Source: Altericroceibacterium xinjiangense
Lineage (GTDB): Bacteria > Pseudomonadota > Alphaproteobacteria > Sphingomonadales > Sphingomonadaceae
NCBI RefSeq assembly: GCF_003958635.1
Contig: NZ_RSEK01000007.1
Location: 62,001 to 126,000 of the forward strand
Reading direction: 5' to 3'
Length of the DNA stretch: 64,000 nucleotides
The translations under genes and the position numbers were made by a program. Shown one piece after another: positions 63,211 through 64,000 of this stretch (the stretch's first letter is position 1; every line of letters begins with the position of its first letter). The notes under the pieces were generated by a model that was not told the DNA's origin, did no database searches, and saw only the letters and a program-made list of their open reading frames with translations.

Positions 63211-63277
63211 GTCCGTTTTCCACCCTTTCGCGACATTCGCACCAAGGTCTGAACGCGACCCGTTGCGGGCATTCAGG
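63211..63277. repeat. Direct repeat, copy 1
   Basis: Starts GTCCGTTTTCCACCCTTTCG and contains GGTCTGAACGCGACCCGTT. Roughly three quarters identical to 63740-63810, same orientation. It ends one base before the stop codon of the small membrane-protein gene. Confidence 0.65.
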
Positions 63278-63278
63278 A

Positions 63279-63716
63279 CTACTCCTCGTAGTAGTCTATC
63301 TGGGCCCGTGATTTGGCCGCGTCGGCTACAAGGAGCACCTGCCCGCCGTGAGGAAACGCCGGCGGGTTAACGATTGAGAACTGAGTGGCGACTGGAAACT
63401 CCGGGCCGACTTTCAGCCCGGTGCTAAACTGGTGGCTGCCGCCCTCAGCAGCAGTCTGGGTGAATGACCAGCCAGTCAATAGCGCCGGGAAGTCGGCAGG
63501 ATCGATCTCGAACGCGCATGTAGTGAAAACGTCAGTGAATCCCCAAGAATCGCATTCGGCGTTTCGCAGCGAAGCTGGAACACTTTCAAGGCGTAGCAGG
63601 GAGCCAATGATCTGCCTTGGACGAGGCTGATAGAGAACGTTCGCGCAATAGGCCGCAGCAAGAATGAGGATCAGAGCAAGGAAGCCCCGGACAATATTCT
63701 TGCGGCTGATCGGCAC
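63279..63716 (-). CDS. Small membrane-anchored hypothetical protein
   Basis: About 145 residues. GTG 63716 gives MPISRKNIVRGFLALILILA, a single N-terminal helix, then a periplasmic domain: PRPRQIIGSLLRLESVPASL followed by RNAECDSWGFTDVFTTCAFE, then FPALLTGWSFTQTAA. Two Cys may pair. Codon use has lower GC than the core genes. Flanked by the ~65-bp direct repeats. Not recognised. Confidence 0.6.
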   Translation of the reverse strand: MPISRKNIVRGFLALILILAAAYCANVLYQPRPRQIIGSLLRLESVPASLRNAECDSWGFTDVFTTCAFEIDPADFPALLTGWSFTQTAAEGGSHQFSTGLKVGPEFPVATQFSIVNPPAFPHGGQVLLVADAAKSRAQIDYYEE

Positions 63717-63739
63717 CCGAGAGTTATGACACCGTCGGG

Positions 63740-63810
63740 GTCCGCTTTCCACCCTTTCATGATATGCGGGCTCGAGGTCTGAAAGCCACCCGTTTGCGAC
63801 ATTGATCGCG
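63740..63810. repeat. Direct repeat, copy 2
   Basis: Starts GTCCGCTTTCCACCCTTTCA and contains GGTCTGAAAGCCACCCGTT. Same orientation as 63211-63277. The rest of the window to 64000 shows no supportable gene. Confidence 0.65.
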
Positions 63811-64000
63811 AAGGTCTGACAGCGACCCAAGTCGGACGTTGCCGAGCAGCCGTGAGTTCGCCAAAAGCGGGCGAGATGGTAATGCCTCTAGAGCCATTCG
63901 AAGGTCCAGTTTGGCGGTTGCTCCCCGTCGGCCTCGCCGAGACACCTGCAGCCCCCGCAGCGGCGCCGGAAGGGCGCTTTCACCATTTGGGACAAACAGC

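Noticed and set aside
62975-63278. Phage integrase or tRNA attachment site
   Set aside because: The tandem 12-mer and lower GC raised the idea, but no tRNA, integrase motif or matching att repeat is present.

Overview
The window comes from a GC-rich alphaproteobacterium, most probably a member of Sphingomonadales (Erythrobacteraceae or Sphingomonadaceae). The evidence is a crtY-crtI-crtB carotenoid set, an alphaproteobacterial cpa/tad pilus locus, a NepR-like small protein, a large TonB-dependent receptor, and dense same-strand operons with ATGA and GTGA overlaps. The genus cannot be fixed from the sequence. No rRNA, tRNA, CRISPR array or intact insertion sequence was seen.

Layout. 1-3690 (minus): a right-handed beta-helix lipoprotein followed by a TonB-dependent receptor cut by the window edge. 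Upstream lies a striking array of Pho-box-like half-sites at 3758-3828. 3985-12197 (plus): a TPR protein, a terminator, then a tightly overlapping type IV secretion operon virB1-B2-B3-B4-B6-B9-B10-B11 with no virB5, virB7, virB8 or virD4. 12306-22387 (plus): a tad/Flp pilus locus (two TadE-like proteins, TadG-like, cpaA, B, C, E, flp, cpaF, tadB, tadC) with no recognisable cpaD.

22335-35088 (almost all minus): the nitrate assimilation regulon. It holds the nitrate-sensing pair nasT-nasS, the transporter narK, an outer-membrane porin, nirB-nirD-nasA and a siroheme methyltransferase, plus a plus-strand PP2C/Ser-Thr kinase fusion. Two RNA leaders match the ANTAR (NasT) antitermination design: two hexaloop hairpins with A at position 1 and G at position 4, the second sharing an arm with an intrinsic terminator. 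One leader precedes nirB as expected. The other has its own matching promoter but fires antisense into the kinase gene, 1.8 kb from narK. This is the most interesting observation in the window.

35289-39531: a signalling island with a NepR-like anti-sigma factor, a hybrid histidine kinase, a double-domain KaiC ATPase and a single-domain response regulator. 39585-51036: housekeeping and orphan genes, including a DEAD-box helicase, a HerA-like ATPase, a Kef-type antiporter, small lipoproteins, thiC behind a TPP riboswitch and a DUF885 peptidase-like protein. 51246-55554: crtY-crtI-LOG-crtB. 55610-60364: an MFS exporter, dinB, a Nudix hydrolase, pgl, dps and a membrane protein. 60390-61345 (minus): an arsenic or heavy-metal operon (small ORF, arsR, arsI) behind two near-identical 18-bp operator-like palindromes. 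61452-62729: an ATP-grasp-like enzyme. The last 1.3 kb is gene-poor, uses different codons, and carries short direct repeats around a small membrane protein.
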